Shown one piece after another: positions 25,301 through 38,276 of a DNA stretch of 64,000 nucleotides (its first letter is position 1; each line of letters opens with the position of its first letter). Under the pieces are notes generated by a model. That model was not told where the DNA came from. It ran no database searches and saw only the letters and a program-made list of their open reading frames with translations. The stretch is taken from contig JANPWX010000651.1 of NCBI GenBank assembly GCA_024734555.1, positions 1,387,377-1,451,376 of the forward strand, read 5' to 3'. The translations under genes and the position numbers were made by a program. This DNA comes from Trochalopteron elliotii. Taxonomy: Eukaryota; Chordata; Aves; Passeriformes; Leiothrichidae.

Positions 25301-28300
25301 AGAGAGAGCAGTTCAGGTGTGGTGATACAGCTGCTCTTTGGTATTTGCAGGGACTCAGCACCAGGGCTGGTGGGAATATTTGTCAGCTGCTTCATGGTCA
25401 GTGATTACAGACTTGTGTGATTGTCAGCTGGCAGCCTTTCACAGCCAGTGTTCAGTATTACCAGTGATCAGTCCCAATAAACAAGTTCAAGGCTGTTTCC
25501 CTTCCACTTCCACCATTTTGCCTGTTCATCCTCCCTTGCTTCTCTCTTTCTCTCCCAGTGGTTTCTTTCTTCCCAAGTGTTGCTGCAGGTAAGGGCTGAT
25601 ATTTCTGCCTTTTGGTTACACTCCACGATGAAGGTCTCACCCATGAGATGACACTGAGAGCACTTCCAGTTCTGTGGGCTTGGAGAACATCATTGTTGAC
25701 TCAATAATTGCTGTTTAGGTGTTCTGGTGTAGAATCCAGTGGCCCCTCAAGTGTTCAGCGTGTTGTTCCTCCAGCCCTAGTTTTTTCCCCAAGTTTTGTG
25801 ACCAGTAGTTTGGGACCCTACATAAATGCAGCAGCTTTACAGAACCTCTGAGAGATAGATGTGGTGGCACAAAAGGATCAACCAGCATTCCTGGGAGCTC
25901 AGCACAGAAGAGGGAGGGTGCTATAAATGGGAAATCGTGCTGTCAAGAAAACTTAAAACTGAACAAGAAGTGTTGATTTTGTTTTTTTCTGGGGGGCTTG
26001 CTTGCTTCTTCAGTTTTTCAGTTGTTTCAGTAATAAATCATTAAGCATTTGTGCATATGTGTTCACAAATTGCTTGTGCATAGTCATTTGGCTTGTACTA
26101 TTTTGTGCTTTAATTGTAAAGGATGAGCATTTTATGGAAGCATATTTCAGCTTATGGGCTACCCTGAGGATACAGCTGTCTTGTAATTCAAGGTGTGTTA
26201 CTGGTCAATGAAGTCTCATGGTATTTATTTTATCTGTAGAAACAAAACTTCATTTTCCGAAAGCTGAACATGTCCCAGCATGAGAGAGGATTCTGGGTAC
26301 TCACATTTGGATGCAAGTACCATTCTGCTGCACCCTTCATACAAGCCTTCTCAAGGAGGAGAATGAGAGAGGCATAGACATGGGTCAGTCAACCCACTGT
26401 TGCAAATCCAAAACATCCCCACCCACCACGTGTTGTATTTGCCTGACAAAGTCTCCAGTCAGTTCTTGAAGTTGCACAATTTGTCCTTAGGGACCTTAAA
26501 TCCAGTTGCATTCATTCCAACACCTGTGGCCTTGTCATGCTGGCATGGCTGAAGAATAAAACTTCTGGACTGCAGGATTTGTGCTATGAGCTCCCCATGA
26601 GAGGTTGAGAAGGTGCTTCCTGGGAGAAACAGTGCCCAGATAAAAAGGAGCAGCTCTCCGCACTGCATGTCTATTTAATCTCCCTGTTTTCAGGGAAAAT
26701 TTTCAGGCAGTGCATTCTGGAGGAGTGATGGACTGCTTGCTCTGAGGCTACACTGCCCCTTCCATCCTCCCCTCCCACCCCTCTGTTCAAACCCAACCAG
26801 CTGTGCACTGAAGACACAAACAACAGCTCAAGCACGGGTCGGCAGCAGAGACACCAGGAAGGAGGTGGCTGGTGGCACGTGGGGACTTGGGGCGTGCAGT
26901 TGGCACGGGAGATCTGAAGCTCGCCAGCTGCTGGGACCCACCCCTGCAATCTGCTGCTGCCGCAGACAAGGGCTTTGCAAAGGGAGGAATGAAACCCATG
27001 GTAGCAGCAAAAATTATTTACCCAAAGTTCATGAGCTTGTTATTAATGATTTCTCCAAGCCCCGTGTGCCAGCACAGTTCTGAGTGCCCACCCTTTATTT
27101 GCTGCAAGGCAAGAGCAAATATGGAGCGAGGCAGCACATCACAAACAGCTTCTGGGCCCCACAGAAATTGCCTGGCCCCACTGCCCTCCCAAGCAGGGAC
27201 TGGAAACCTGCATACCTTATTGCTCCTTGAACACTTTCTGATTCAAAGCATCTCCTTGCAGACCCCCAGCTGATGTACAAGCCTGCAGACAGAGTGTGTT
27301 TTCTCTGCAGAGCCACAGCCCACGGTTGAAAAGCAGTGTCATACAACAGCAGCTGTGGGGCACAGCAAAGGACTGTCCCACAGAGCATTTGCTGGTGCTG
27401 TGCTGCAGTTTGGTGCTAGCTGTGATCAATCCATTCTCTTGGGTACAGTGGGCAAACTGGAGGTTAATTCCCTGACAAGGCATGCTCCACTGGGACTGTG
27501 GGGCAACTGCAGCAGACACGCTCAGACAACCTGGCACTGATGGACTCCTACAGTGTATTTATCCTCTAACTCCTCATTAGATAAGGAATATTATAGATGA
27601 TGAATTGTAGAGGAGAGTCTAAGCAGAGAAAGAGCTGTACACTGTAAGATTAAACTCAGGAGTTGGTCACCCAACAAGCCCAGCATCATCTTCACTATGG
27701 GGCAGGTTTTCTGAGGCTAAAAAATCTTACATTCAATACACATTGCAAAGCCATCAAGCCAGTGGTATGCCAATATTTCTACCAGGAATAAAAAGTCTTA
27801 TTTCGAGTAATCTTTCCTTGGCTGAGACTGTCACCCAGGAGTTGTCCTTATCATCATGTTTGTAGTTCCTGCCTGCCAAACAGGAACTCGATTTTAATCA
27901 ACAATTTGTTTCCCTTCAAGGCACCAAGCAGCTCTGCTTAGACTTTGGGATATGACCAACACTCCCCTACCCTTCATTAATACAAATGAGCAGTGTTGTT
28001 GCTTAGTAATGATAACTATGAGACTAAAACAGGCCTTTTACACAATTTCCTCTGAGGACACAGGAGGGGAAAGCAATGCCAATATTAGGGGAGGCAAGGA
28101 CTGAAGTCATGCATCTCTGTGCCAGCTGTTGGGACATGGTGTGTTTGAATTATCAGTACTCACTGAAGAATATGGGGGGGAAAGTGACAATATTTACATT
28201 TCAGCTGGGAGTTGAGTTCTCTTGCTCCTACCTTTTTTTAGACCCAATCCAGTTGGGGTTTATTTCCTTGAAAGCTGGTCTGGACTAATCTAGGAATAAC

Positions 28301-28729
28301 ATCATGGGACATATCACAGGGGATTACATATAATGCAAGTCACAAGAAAATGCAAACCAAGATCTTGCACAGAGCAGTTCCTGTGTAGAGCAATTCCTTC
28401 TAAAATGCCTGTCTTCCAGAAAAAAACTTGAGCTGATTCTTGCTCTTGTTCTGGAGAGACAGAAGATTTTGATTCTTTTCTGCAGTATCTTTCACAGATG
28501 ATGGTTGGCTTCCTTGCAGGGGACCTTGTCCTCCCTCCTGTCCTGGCAAATGGCCTAAGATTTTATCTGTTGAACTCACACACACCCAGACACTTGTTTG
28601 GAGGAACATAGATAACATTTCTGGCTCTTGCAAAGACATGGCCACCCTTGCTCACATAGATTGCTCTTGTGTGAAGGGACTGGAGCCGTCACACCATGGC
28701 AGTGGGCTAATTCTCAGTCTTACTTTCAG
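19386..28729. other. Intergenic non-coding DNA
   Basis: No gene is supported. ORFs up to 143 codons (21759-22190, minus) overlap others and lack recognisable domains. Exact octamers lie at 20958-20965 and 21629-21636, the second close to a CTAATTAATAA homeodomain-type block at about 21585. A 16-bp palindrome at 20153-20168 is listed separately. At 26830-26960 there is a small GC-richer patch with about seven CpGs and a canonical CACGTG E-box at 26876-26881, too small to call a CpG island. Confidence 0.55.
20153..20168. repeat. Perfect 16-bp palindrome
   Basis: GGTATTTGCAAATACC is fully self-complementary. Its centre ATTTGCAAAT resembles two overlapping octamer-like half-sites (ATTTGCAT/ATGCAAAT with one change), which suits a POU-domain dimer. 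It lies in an AT-rich stretch without ORFs (20045-20230). The palindrome is seen; a binding role is inferred. Confidence 0.6.
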
Positions 28730-29035
28730 CTTCCTGAATTTAATCTGAACTTTTCTGTGTAATACTAATGTTACGGAAAATCAGTTGTAATAGACGAGGA
28801 CCATTATTGTTCTTCAGGTCAAGCAATCAATGCAGTAATTTCCTTCCACTTTAATGCTATTATTTGGCTGTAATCATTTCCAGTTGAGTTTGCATGAGAA
28901 TGAAGTTGAAATTGCTCCTGGTCACATTTATCTGGAAAATTTTCAAGACTCTGCTCTAGAATATCAAGACTTTGTTCCAATGAACTTTAATTAATGGTGA
29001 TCATGATTCTGCTGCTCTCTAAGGACTTCATATCT
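28730..29035. promoter_or_regulatory. Candidate conserved non-coding element
   Basis: This is an AT-rich block with no ORF of 60 codons on either strand. It is dense in homeodomain-like and SOX-like cores, including a CCATTATTGTTC stretch near 28801 and CTTTAATTAATGGTGATCATG near 28985. It keeps two CpGs (TTACGG, GACGAG) despite general CpG loss. The look is that of a developmental enhancer. Conservation was not tested. Confidence 0.35.
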
Positions 29036-31063
29036 TCTGGAGATGCCACCAAAGACACTCAAGGGATACTGTAATTCACTGTGTATACTGTCTGAGAGAG
29101 AGCTCCCTGTGGCCTTGGATTGCAGCCTGAACACATTTTTTGTTAGCATTTTAGCAGCAAAGCCAAACCAGAAAAAAATCCCAAACCCTCTCTTTTATGG
29201 ACAGTCAAATCAGCCCTCAGTGATTAAGGAACCCAGAACATTGCCTGGAAAGCAAGGCTCAAAACACAGCAGTTTTCTGCCATAAATCCTGTTCCTTAAA
29301 CAACACATCCATATATAATGGTTTAAATAAAGCAGGGCCAGATGCAGTTCAGAAAAGGAAGTAGCTAAAAAGAATGCTGTTATTTAGGGCTTTCCATAAT
29401 ACAACTACCATGGCTTATATATTGGTGCAGGGGCCTACAGCCCTTTAATTTTCCTGACAGGTTTATGCACAGTTATCCCTTCAGAGGCTGCCTCTGATAC
29501 CTCTTCTGCACTGTGTGATATTGCAAGTCATGAAGAATGTCAACACAGATCCCAGTCTTTTTTGTCTAGGACATGTCTTTCTCCAGCATGTTGTTGTGTG
29601 GCCTGGGAGAAGGGGAGGAGACCTTATATGCAACTTATCCAGGGTTCTTCAGTCAGCAGGGGCTGATTCAGACCATACATCAGATGAGACTCCATTGTCC
29701 AGTACTTCCCTGGGTCTCCAACTGGTTGACAGGGAAAAAGGAGAAACTTTGACCCAGTTTCTTAAAATCCTCACAGAGACGTGCTCCAACAGCATCCAAA
29801 AGCAGCAGCACTTCATAAAGGCCATTGTTTGCTGAGATAGACTTGGCCTGGCATCCTTGTGCCTGTTAGAAAGTGCCTTCTGCATTGTAAGGCTGGTGTC
29901 CAAAAGTAGAGGGACTGTTGGAGCAGAAAATTTTAGGCACACTCGGAAAAACATGGAGTTGACTTTGCTAACCAGGTTTCCCTTGTGCATAGCAACAGCT
30001 CCAGTGGGCCCCTGGGAGTTTTCAGTAGTCGGGAGCCTTGTTCCTTGGCAGAAACATAATGTTGGCTGTTTAGCATGCTGCTGAACCTGTAATCTACAGC
30101 CAAGCAATAGCAAACGCTGGAGCCAAGTGAACAGCAGGCTTGGAAGGAGGTTGTTTGTGAGGGCTGATTTCCTCTGCCATTTGCAAAAGGGCATCCTGCA
30201 GCCAGGCCGTATGATTCTGGACCCTGCCTCATCGTGGATATGCTGCCTCAGTGCTCTGCTTGTACAAAATCCAGTGCCACTCCTGACAGATTCAGGTGAC
30301 ATCAGGTGTCTATTCAATAGGTAGGTAAGAGGCTCTTTAAAATCAAAGAATAAGCAACCCCAGAACACACACAGCAAAGCCAGATGCTGCAAATGCTTTT
30401 CCCCCTAGGTGCTGACCACAGCAGAGCTCTCTCATGCACCTGGCATCTTCTGAAACACTATTTTGCTCTTTTGGCATCATTCTTACTAAACCTCCACCCT
30501 GCTTTGACCAGCTTGCCTTTTTCATGGAGTCACTTGTGGCTGTGTCCCACTTCAAGAACATGTGTAGGTATCTCAGCCCATTCAAGACCAGAACCACTCA
30601 GAACCATGATCCACAATATCCCTTGCTGCTTCTCCCCTGAGTAGTTTTGAAGTAATGGATACCAATCACAATAAATTGCTCCAAATGGCTCGACAGTTTG
30701 CTGGTATGGAGAAATGACAAGCAGGACAACTGTAGATCCATTTTCACTTGTACTTGCAGCCAGAATTGGCATGGACTAATGACTATGGCAAGTTGAGCAA
30801 ATTCATTTTTGCCTGTGACCTCTGCCAGGATTTTAATACAAGGTCTAGTACACTAAATGATTATGAAAGGACTGTCGAACACATCAGTCCACCCATTTCT
30901 AGGGAAGTGTGATGTGTACTTCCAGCACAATCCAAACTTGGGGGAAATGTTTCATTTTCCTCTCACCAAAAGCAAGTTTTGTATTTGCATAGTGAAAACA
31001 GGCACATCCTCTGCTTGTGGAGCAGAGTTCCCCTCTCCCCACAGTGAAAGGTGAAATTTCTCA

Positions 31064-31084
31064 CTCAGCACCATGGTCTGCTCC
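31064..31084 (+). promoter_or_regulatory. RE1/NRSE-like site (REST binding motif)
   Basis: The left half TCAGCACCATGG matches the REST recognition element exactly. The right half, TCTGCTCC, keeps five of the eight consensus bases, giving about 17 of 21 overall. REST silences neuronal genes from such elements. The changes fall partly in the GGACAG core, which normally matters, so binding may be weak. Confidence 0.35.
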
Positions 31085-32828
31085 ATTATGTCTGTATCTT
31101 TGTGTGTTCTCACACCCCTTTCCCTTCCTGTCATTTCCAGCAGGCAACTGGGATCATTTGTACTAAGCTTTGTTGACAGAGGTAAAACAAAAATAAAACT
31201 GACTACAGCATAATGCATTCAAAACAAAAACCTGGGCTTCCTTTTAACTTGTTAAACAAAAATCCAGGCTACAAACACTTTTGGGAAATTCTAGGCCATG
31301 TCCCAATTGTCCTTTTTTTTCGCTCCAGCTCCAAATGAGAGATTTCATAATGGTTTACTTTAAAGTGTAGAGAGTCAACCCTCTGTGTTATGTCCCAAGT
31401 GTCCAGATAGCACAGGCACGCAAGACAGACACCATGCACACTGAAAAAGCAAGGAAAAGAGAGTGATACAGGGTTCATGTCCAGGAGATAACAACACGTC
31501 CATAGTGCTCCCTGTTGTGGGGAGGGGTCCAAGCTGAACTGAGCTTTGCAGACTTCCTGAGCAAACTGGTGGCACTGGTACCATCAGAGTGTGCTGTGCC
31601 ACTGACTTATGGAGGTGTCACTGAGGTTTCCACATGCACTACCTCTATACCAGCAACTGTGGACTGTGTTGGGAGTTCTGGGACAACACTGCCATCCATG
31701 TCCCCTTCTCCTCACTTCTGAGAGAGATAAGTGGGCTCTGCAGATGGGAAGGGCTGACCCTTGTGCTGCCAGAATCATCCTGGGGTTTAGACAGCACTGT
31801 CTCCTATTCCAAGCTGCCACGAGAAGTTTGGTTTAGCACCATTTGATTGTGTTAGAGACTGAATCAAGCATGAGGCCCCCACCAAAGCAAATACATGACA
31901 GGCAAAAGAAAGCACCGAACACCTTGGTCCAAGCATGGTAAAATCTCACTTTCTTGAGCTTGTGCCCTCACACTTTTCTTCCTCAGCCCCACCTCAACAT
32001 GCCAGACTGGCCACTGACCCTGGAGTAAACTCCATCTGAGAGCTACCTCTCAGGCTGAAGGCTTGGGGACTCCAGGAGACCCACAGGTTGCCCTTTTGCC
32101 CTTGTTAACATCTGTATTATGAGCAACACTAATGGCAACATGACAAGCTGGAGATAGATGGATGTAAACAAACTCCCAGCAACAGTCACAGGAGAATTAT
32201 TTGCATCATTATCTCTTCCTTCATTACCTGTGAAGGATCAGGGCATTTATATTTTTGACATGTGCTGCTGGTCAGTTTAGCAGATGCAGGTTTAATTCTT
32301 ATCCTTCGTTGAAGAGGGGAAGAAGAAGAAGGATTGGAAAGGCTTTGCCCTTGTTTATAGGAAGGCTCTAAAATGTTGAAGGAAAGCTGAAGATCATCTC
32401 CAGCAGTGGTGCCAGTCTGTTTATAAGCTATGGGCACAAGAAGAAGAAACTCTCGGGTTAGAAATCAGTCTTCCTCAAAAAGAGAGAAAACAAGCATTGG
32501 GTAGCACAGGTTACAGAAATCACATGGGAAGGTTAGAAGATGAACAAAAGAGCACATGGTGCAGCTAAACATGGGCTTCCTGTCAGCATCCCAAGGTATT
32601 GAAGCAAGAGAGGTTTATAGTGCCTAGGTGTGGAAGATGGTTAGGGAATATTCATTTTTCCACGGTGATTTTTGGCTGCTGTCAAGACCATCTCTTGGAG
32701 AGATCCATGGAGGAACATGCAGATAGGAATTTCTCTGAACAGGAGCCGGCAAAGTGCAAGAGCTGCATGAACTGGAAAGAAGGATGGACCCTATCTCTTT
32801 CTTTTAAAATCAGACAGATGTTTGGGCT

Positions 32829-32885
32829 ATCCCCATATACACTGAGTCACCTGGGTCAGTGCATCCCCACATACATTGAGTCACC
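32829..32885 (+). repeat. 34-bp-spaced direct duplication carrying two AP-1 sites
   Basis: A 23-base block starting ATCCCCATATACACTGAGTC at 32829 recurs at 32863 with two changes. The copies are exactly 34 bp apart. Each carries an exact TGAGTCA, the AP-1 (FOS/JUN) element, at 32843-32849 and 32877-32883. It looks like a local tandem duplication of 34 bp. Two intact sites on the same helical face range could make an AP-1-responsive element. Confidence 0.6.
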
Positions 32886-34461
32886 ACCGTCTTTGAGGCC
32901 TGGTGGGTCTCCTTCAATCTGGAGGCCTTGAAATCAGAGATGAATGAAGAATATTCTCCTCAGGACCCTCACTACTGGAAGGATATTCTGCTGCTTTTCA
33001 AGATGGGATGTGGGCTGAGGAAGTGTGTGAAGTGCAAGCAGTACATGAATGTGGGCTAACTGAATGGTAGAGCTGCTGGACAATCCACTGGAGGCAGGAG
33101 TTGGGTTGCAGGGCAGTAACTTGTTATTATATTAAACTCTGCAGGACTAGAAGCGAGGGGAATTTTGGTTAAATCTCCAATCAGGTCTCCTCCAGACACA
33201 CAGGAGTGTTCAGCTGGAAGTCCAGAAGCAGAGCCATCTATGAAGGAAAGGTGCAGGGGTGAGGCAAGGTTTCTGACTCACTCCACCATTTCAGCTGTGA
33301 AAGGAGTTCACCTTTGGCATCTCAGGCAGTCCTTGGCCTCTGCAGGCCACCAGCTGTGCTGCCAGGCAGTGCCAGTGCTGCTGGCTTTGGTGGGATGGGC
33401 AGCTCTGTGCTGGAAGCTCAACAAAGGCCAGCAGCTCATTAGACACAGGCCAAAGAGCATCTGCAACAGGACATATGCTAGAGCTCTGCTTGGCCTCTAA
33501 GCAAAGGCCACTGCTGATGGATGTAATAAGATACATAGAGGGTAAAAGCCCCACAATTCAACCAAATTCTTGTCCTGTGAAGCCATACCATGCCTAGTAC
33601 CCCAATGCCCTTATTTCTTCACATAAGAAGCTGCAGAGTTTAATCTTGTAGTATGTAATAACAGAGTCTCACAGTTTTCTTGATCCTAAAGGTACCACTG
33701 TATTTTTCAGGTGACATGTCTAAAACAGGCGGTGTTATGTCCCAGCAGGATCTCAACGTGACTCCAAAGATCTCCCCAGAAATATAAAACCTGCTTAGAA
33801 ACAAACTTGCCCAACTCTGTCACCAGTAAAAAAATCCCATGGAACCAGACCCAGCAAGGAATTAATACAACATGCCACGTGATACAATTACTTATTTTTA
33901 TGGAGTCAAGCCATCTGGTTGCTTGTTTTTTTTCAGGCATTTCCCTATAACAGATCTCATCCCTTCATATGTTTTTCTCATGAAAAAAAAAATCACCAAA
34001 CCTCAAAATCCAAAGTACTGAGATTACACACGGGAAGGACTTGGAAAGTTTCACAGAAAAAACTCTATATGAGCTGTTCTGTGCTTTTCCCAAGGACCCC
34101 CAGGATTTTCTTCATTTAGCTTTATGAAAGGACCAACATATTGATTATGTAACTGCCATCTGAAGTTTAATAATATATAGAAGAAGTAAATGGAGCTGCA
34201 GAGAAATTTAACTCACCTATAAATAGAGAGTGGCATCCCCATTAATTCATTAAAGGTATATGGGAAGTGTAACGTATTCCAATTAACATTTCATAAGATG
34301 GTTGTAGCTTGTTAGTTATGAACCAACATTTGTCATTTTCTTTTTAGAGCAATTAAATGATATCCAATTCCCTTGGCAGGCTGGAGCTGTCTCTTTTGAT
34401 AGTTTTCAAAGTTTCTAGAGAGGACACATACAAAAGGTAAAGAGGTTCCTGGTTTGCTGCT

Positions 34462-34585
34462 CTTTTTCTTTTTCTTTTTCTTTTTCTTTTTCTTTTTCTT
34501 TTTCTTTTTCTTTTTCTTTTTCTTTTTCTTTTTCTTTTCTTTTTCTTTTTCTTTTTCTTTTTCTTTTTCTTTTTCTTTTTCTTTT
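34462..34585 (+). repeat. (CTTTTT)n hexamer microsatellite
   Basis: C residues fall every six bases from 34462 to 34534, then one five-base step to 34539, then every six bases to 34581, giving about 20 units. It lies in an unbroken pyrimidine run from 34460 to 34590 and continues as impure pyrimidine-rich DNA to about 34670. On the minus strand it gives spurious lysine-rich ORFs. Each unit is mirror-symmetric, so the tract can in principle form triplex (H-) DNA. Confidence 0.95.
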
Positions 34586-34590
34586 CTCTT

Positions 34591-37500
34591 ACTCTGTTTT
34601 TCTTTTCCTCTTTTTCTTTTCCTGTTTGTTTCCCCTCTTTCTTTTTTTCTCCTCTCACTCTTTCTCTCTGCCAATTAGAAAACATTTTGCAACCTGAATG
34701 GGCTTATTCACCCATCGTTCAGTTAAATAACCACTAGCTAGATATATCTTGCTTAAGCACAACAACTGGCCTGGTACCAGATGAGCTTGATATTTATTTA
34801 ACAAACAGTGCTGTCTTCATAGATCTAAATTAGAGCCTTATTTGAAATACTTAAAGTTTACCCATTACTGTTTGCCCTCAGTGAAAATCCAAGTTCTGGT
34901 TATGTCCCTGCTCACTAGGATTAGAACTGTCACAATATTTATTTAACAGGAGGAGGCATGCTAAGCCATGCTGCAAACATTGCTGTGCCAATATGAAGAG
35001 GAACTTACTGCTTTTTACAGTGTTTCTTTCTCTGCATGTGCTCTCTCACCATCCCTCCCTCTTTCCTCTTCTTCCTGCTGTCCCCATGTTGTCCTGTTCC
35101 ACCAGCCCCTCCACATACCTTCTCCCACAGATGGCATTTCTATTGTCCACAGAATGATTCTGATGAAAAAATATGGTTGAAAAACATAGGACTGGTGCTG
35201 ATGGAGGGAAGGAGGGCAATGCACAATCTGTCCCCTCCTCTCCTAGTGTCCCTTGTGCACCAAACTACAGTGATCAATGCAATGGACACGTGGTAGGGCA
35301 CAGAGTCCTGGCCTCTTGGTTCCTCATCCTCCTTGGTGAAACTCATGCTGCACCACAAACTGCCTCCAGCTGAGAGATATGTGTCCCTTAGTCATTAGTT
35401 CAGGTTATTTCCCACAGCAGCAAGGCCAGGTGCACTGTGTGATTTTTCCCATCTCATTGTGAAAATGTAAGCTATGTGGGGGGAGGGATATTTCTGTTTC
35501 ACTGGGTGATGCAAATTCTTATTCCCTGCAGGAAATGCCTGAACAAATACCCGTGGTACAAGTGCAAGGATAGCCTGGTAATTTACCCTTCTTTTTGAGA
35601 TACAAAACACAGATCCCTCCCTCCAGTCTGCAAAGCCTGCTGAATTTCTGGAGCTCAGCAAAGAGAGGAGTGGTTTCCTATCTCCAGCCCTCTAGAAAGA
35701 CAGCAGCACAAGGAAAGGAAAAGCAGCAGCAAAAAGGTAGAAGGAAGACTGTGGTAAGCAGTATACATGTATTTTATGCTGTTAATTATGAAAGAACAAA
35801 GTTGCTATCTCATGAAGTTAGTATTTTCAGCCTGATTTCCTCAGCAATCATTCTGTCACTTCCCCTTTAATAACTTTTGAACCAGTTGGCCAATTTCAAT
35901 CAGACTTGACAGATGGAACTTTCAGTGGTACCAAGTTCTTGCTGGATTTGCAATTGGTGCCATGTTGAGTACAGAGAGCACAGCTCCCCACTGAAGGGAG
36001 CAGTCCATGAGGGCTGCACAGAAGCACTGTGTGCAGGGCAGGATCACCCTGTGTGATGTCAGCAGCTGGGACTGCCCCAGGTGTGGAGGCTGCATAGAAA
36101 CATTTCTGAACCCCAAGTGAGCTCTGGGTCTCCAGAAAGAGGAGAGGGTAGGGCAGGGGAATGAGACAAATAGGGTTTGCCAGGTGTCCTTTGGGACAGA
36201 TGCATCATTGTGCAGCATGAAGAATAACTCCAGGGAACACCCTGGGCTCTTCAGAAAGGGCTGAAGAAGCAGTGGAAAGTAAACCCTACAGGTACAGCAT
36301 CACAAAAAATGGGAATGAAGGAAACACTGCCATTCAGTCTACTAAAAGTGTAATGAGGAAAGCAAATCCAACTGCTTTCAGCTAACCCATTCCAGTCTCT
36401 GGGTGAGGAACACTGCATCCAAGGACTGAATTCCAGAGCCAACAGACTTGTAACAGTCAATTATCGTTTCAACTACAGATGGGAAAACCTGATAAAATGA
36501 GTCCTGTATGGACAGGGGATTGAAATAGAGCTTGGGCAGGGATTGCAGCCAGATATTAGTGGCCATAAATACATCAAAAGCAAAGGACTTTAAGACACGT
36601 GCACAGCACCACCATTTATAAACTGCCATGTGTCCCAATTCATACCTCACCATTCATGGGCATACTGGGAAGGCTGCACAACTCAGGCACAGACCCTTCA
36701 TGAAGAAAGACCCTTTTCCTTTAATGTTACTGCACCTTTGAGAAACTGCAGTGGTTTTTGGTTTGGGTGGGGTGTTTTTTTCCCAAGGCCAATGAAAAAG
36801 AAAAAAAAAAACAAAAAAAAGAAAGCATCTGTGCCTATTAAGATGTTTCTCATCTGGTGTGCTAAATCTGTGCTAGAGTTAACTCTGTGTCTGCATCTTC
36901 ATCAACAATGCGACATCGCTTACACCAATTTGATTTTACCTTGTCTGGGAGATGAAAGCAATTTATAAGTTTCAAAGAGCACTCTCTGGCTGGGATCCAA
37001 ACACAGGAGTGTAGTGCTGAAAAGAGAATTGCTGGAGACTTTTATGTCTGGCATATGGTGTGCTAGTTTCCTTTCTAATCTGGGTAATGAAGGTCAGTAT
37101 GAAGTGCTGAGTTGGTTGTGTTGGCCAAGGCATTTGACGACCTTCTCACACAGGTGGGGATTTCAAACCCCAACAAATGTGAACTAGCAAAAGGAAATCG
37201 AATCACTCACTGCACTGAAAACCTGGAAATACGTATTTTCCTCCTCATTTCTGAATGCATTTTTCTGGAGAAGACGAAAGTCATGACTGGGCTGCAGCAA
37301 TGGAAGATTTCTACAGGCTATGCCACATGGGGCTATTGGGAAGTGCACCTGGTGGATCCCACTAGCATCTGTGACTAATTGAGAAGATAAATCCATTTTG
37401 CTGGAGTGGTTGAGATTTCCAAAAGTCCTTCAGTCTATTCCAGCTGAGCTGATTAGAGTCCAGCTCACTGGGAGTCATTACTGTCAATCCCACCAGCTGG

Positions 37501-38260
37501 CCTGAATTTTGCAAGGAGGAAAAAGCAAGAAAAATGCATTAAAAATGAATAAATCTATATTTCATGACTTATGCAAACTGATTTCCCCCAAAGAGGGTCC
37601 TATTCCTAGCATTGTCACATCTTTGTGATGTTCCTGCATGGCTTGGCTTGCTCGTGGATCTCCTTCAAAAAGAGAGGAAGTATTTCAAGAGTTAAGTGTC
37701 AGCATCAGGGAAACTAAGAGCTTTTTGGATGCAGATGAGATAAGGGCACATGCAGCCTCTGGATATAGACACATATAGAGGTAATGAATTCAATATCTAA
37801 TGCAAGATCTAAATTCTTGCATTCAGCCAAGTTATATTTATCACAGACTCTGCTTCTTAGAGTACAGTCATAGCTGGAGCACGATTAGAAATGCCGTTCA
37901 TTTCAGCTACCTCAGACTATTTAGCAGTTGTATTTGCCATAGATTTTGATGGCAGTTCCAGGACTTTTCAGGATCTCTGTCACTTGTTTTGCAAATGGGA
38001 GGAAAAAGTCACCACTTTTGGAAGTGATCATGTTGGCCTGGGAGTCTGTGTTTGGATAAACCCCCACATCTTCCCTCCACCTCAGATATTTCTTGCTAGT
38101 CCATCTGAGGACCTGTCACTAGTCCCACTGCAGACAGATGAGCCTCCATCAAGCCATAGAAAGGGTCAGGACTTTTTGTCACTCAATTTTCCTTTTTCTT
38201 GTTCCCTTTTCCCTCTAGTAGTTTATTTAAACCCAGAGAAAGAGCTTCGTCCCTAGCTCA
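34591..38260. other. Intergenic non-coding DNA
   Basis: No gene is supported; ORFs are at most 121 codons and show no family features. An exact octamer lies at 35509-35516. An A-rich simple tract occupies about 36794-36826. AT-rich, ORF-poor sequence at 37500-37860 may be regulatory. Confidence 0.55.
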
Positions 38261-38276
38261 TGTAGAGCTCTGATGT

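Larger units (their letters stand above)
29036..34459. other. Intergenic non-coding DNA
   Basis: No gene is recognised. The minus-strand ORF at 29649-30392 (247 codons) is the longest in the window not caused by a repeat, but it has no recognisable domain and is discussed as a finding. Exact octamers on the minus strand occur at 30983-30990 and 32199-32206. RE1-like and duplicated AP-1 sites are listed separately. AT-rich sequence at 34140-34370 has few ORFs and several ATTA cores, and may be regulatory. Confidence 0.5.

Noticed and set aside
34333..34685. Lysine-rich minus-strand ORFs of 110 and 113 codons
   Set aside because: They are translations of the (CTTTTT)n microsatellite on the opposite strand and have no coding meaning.
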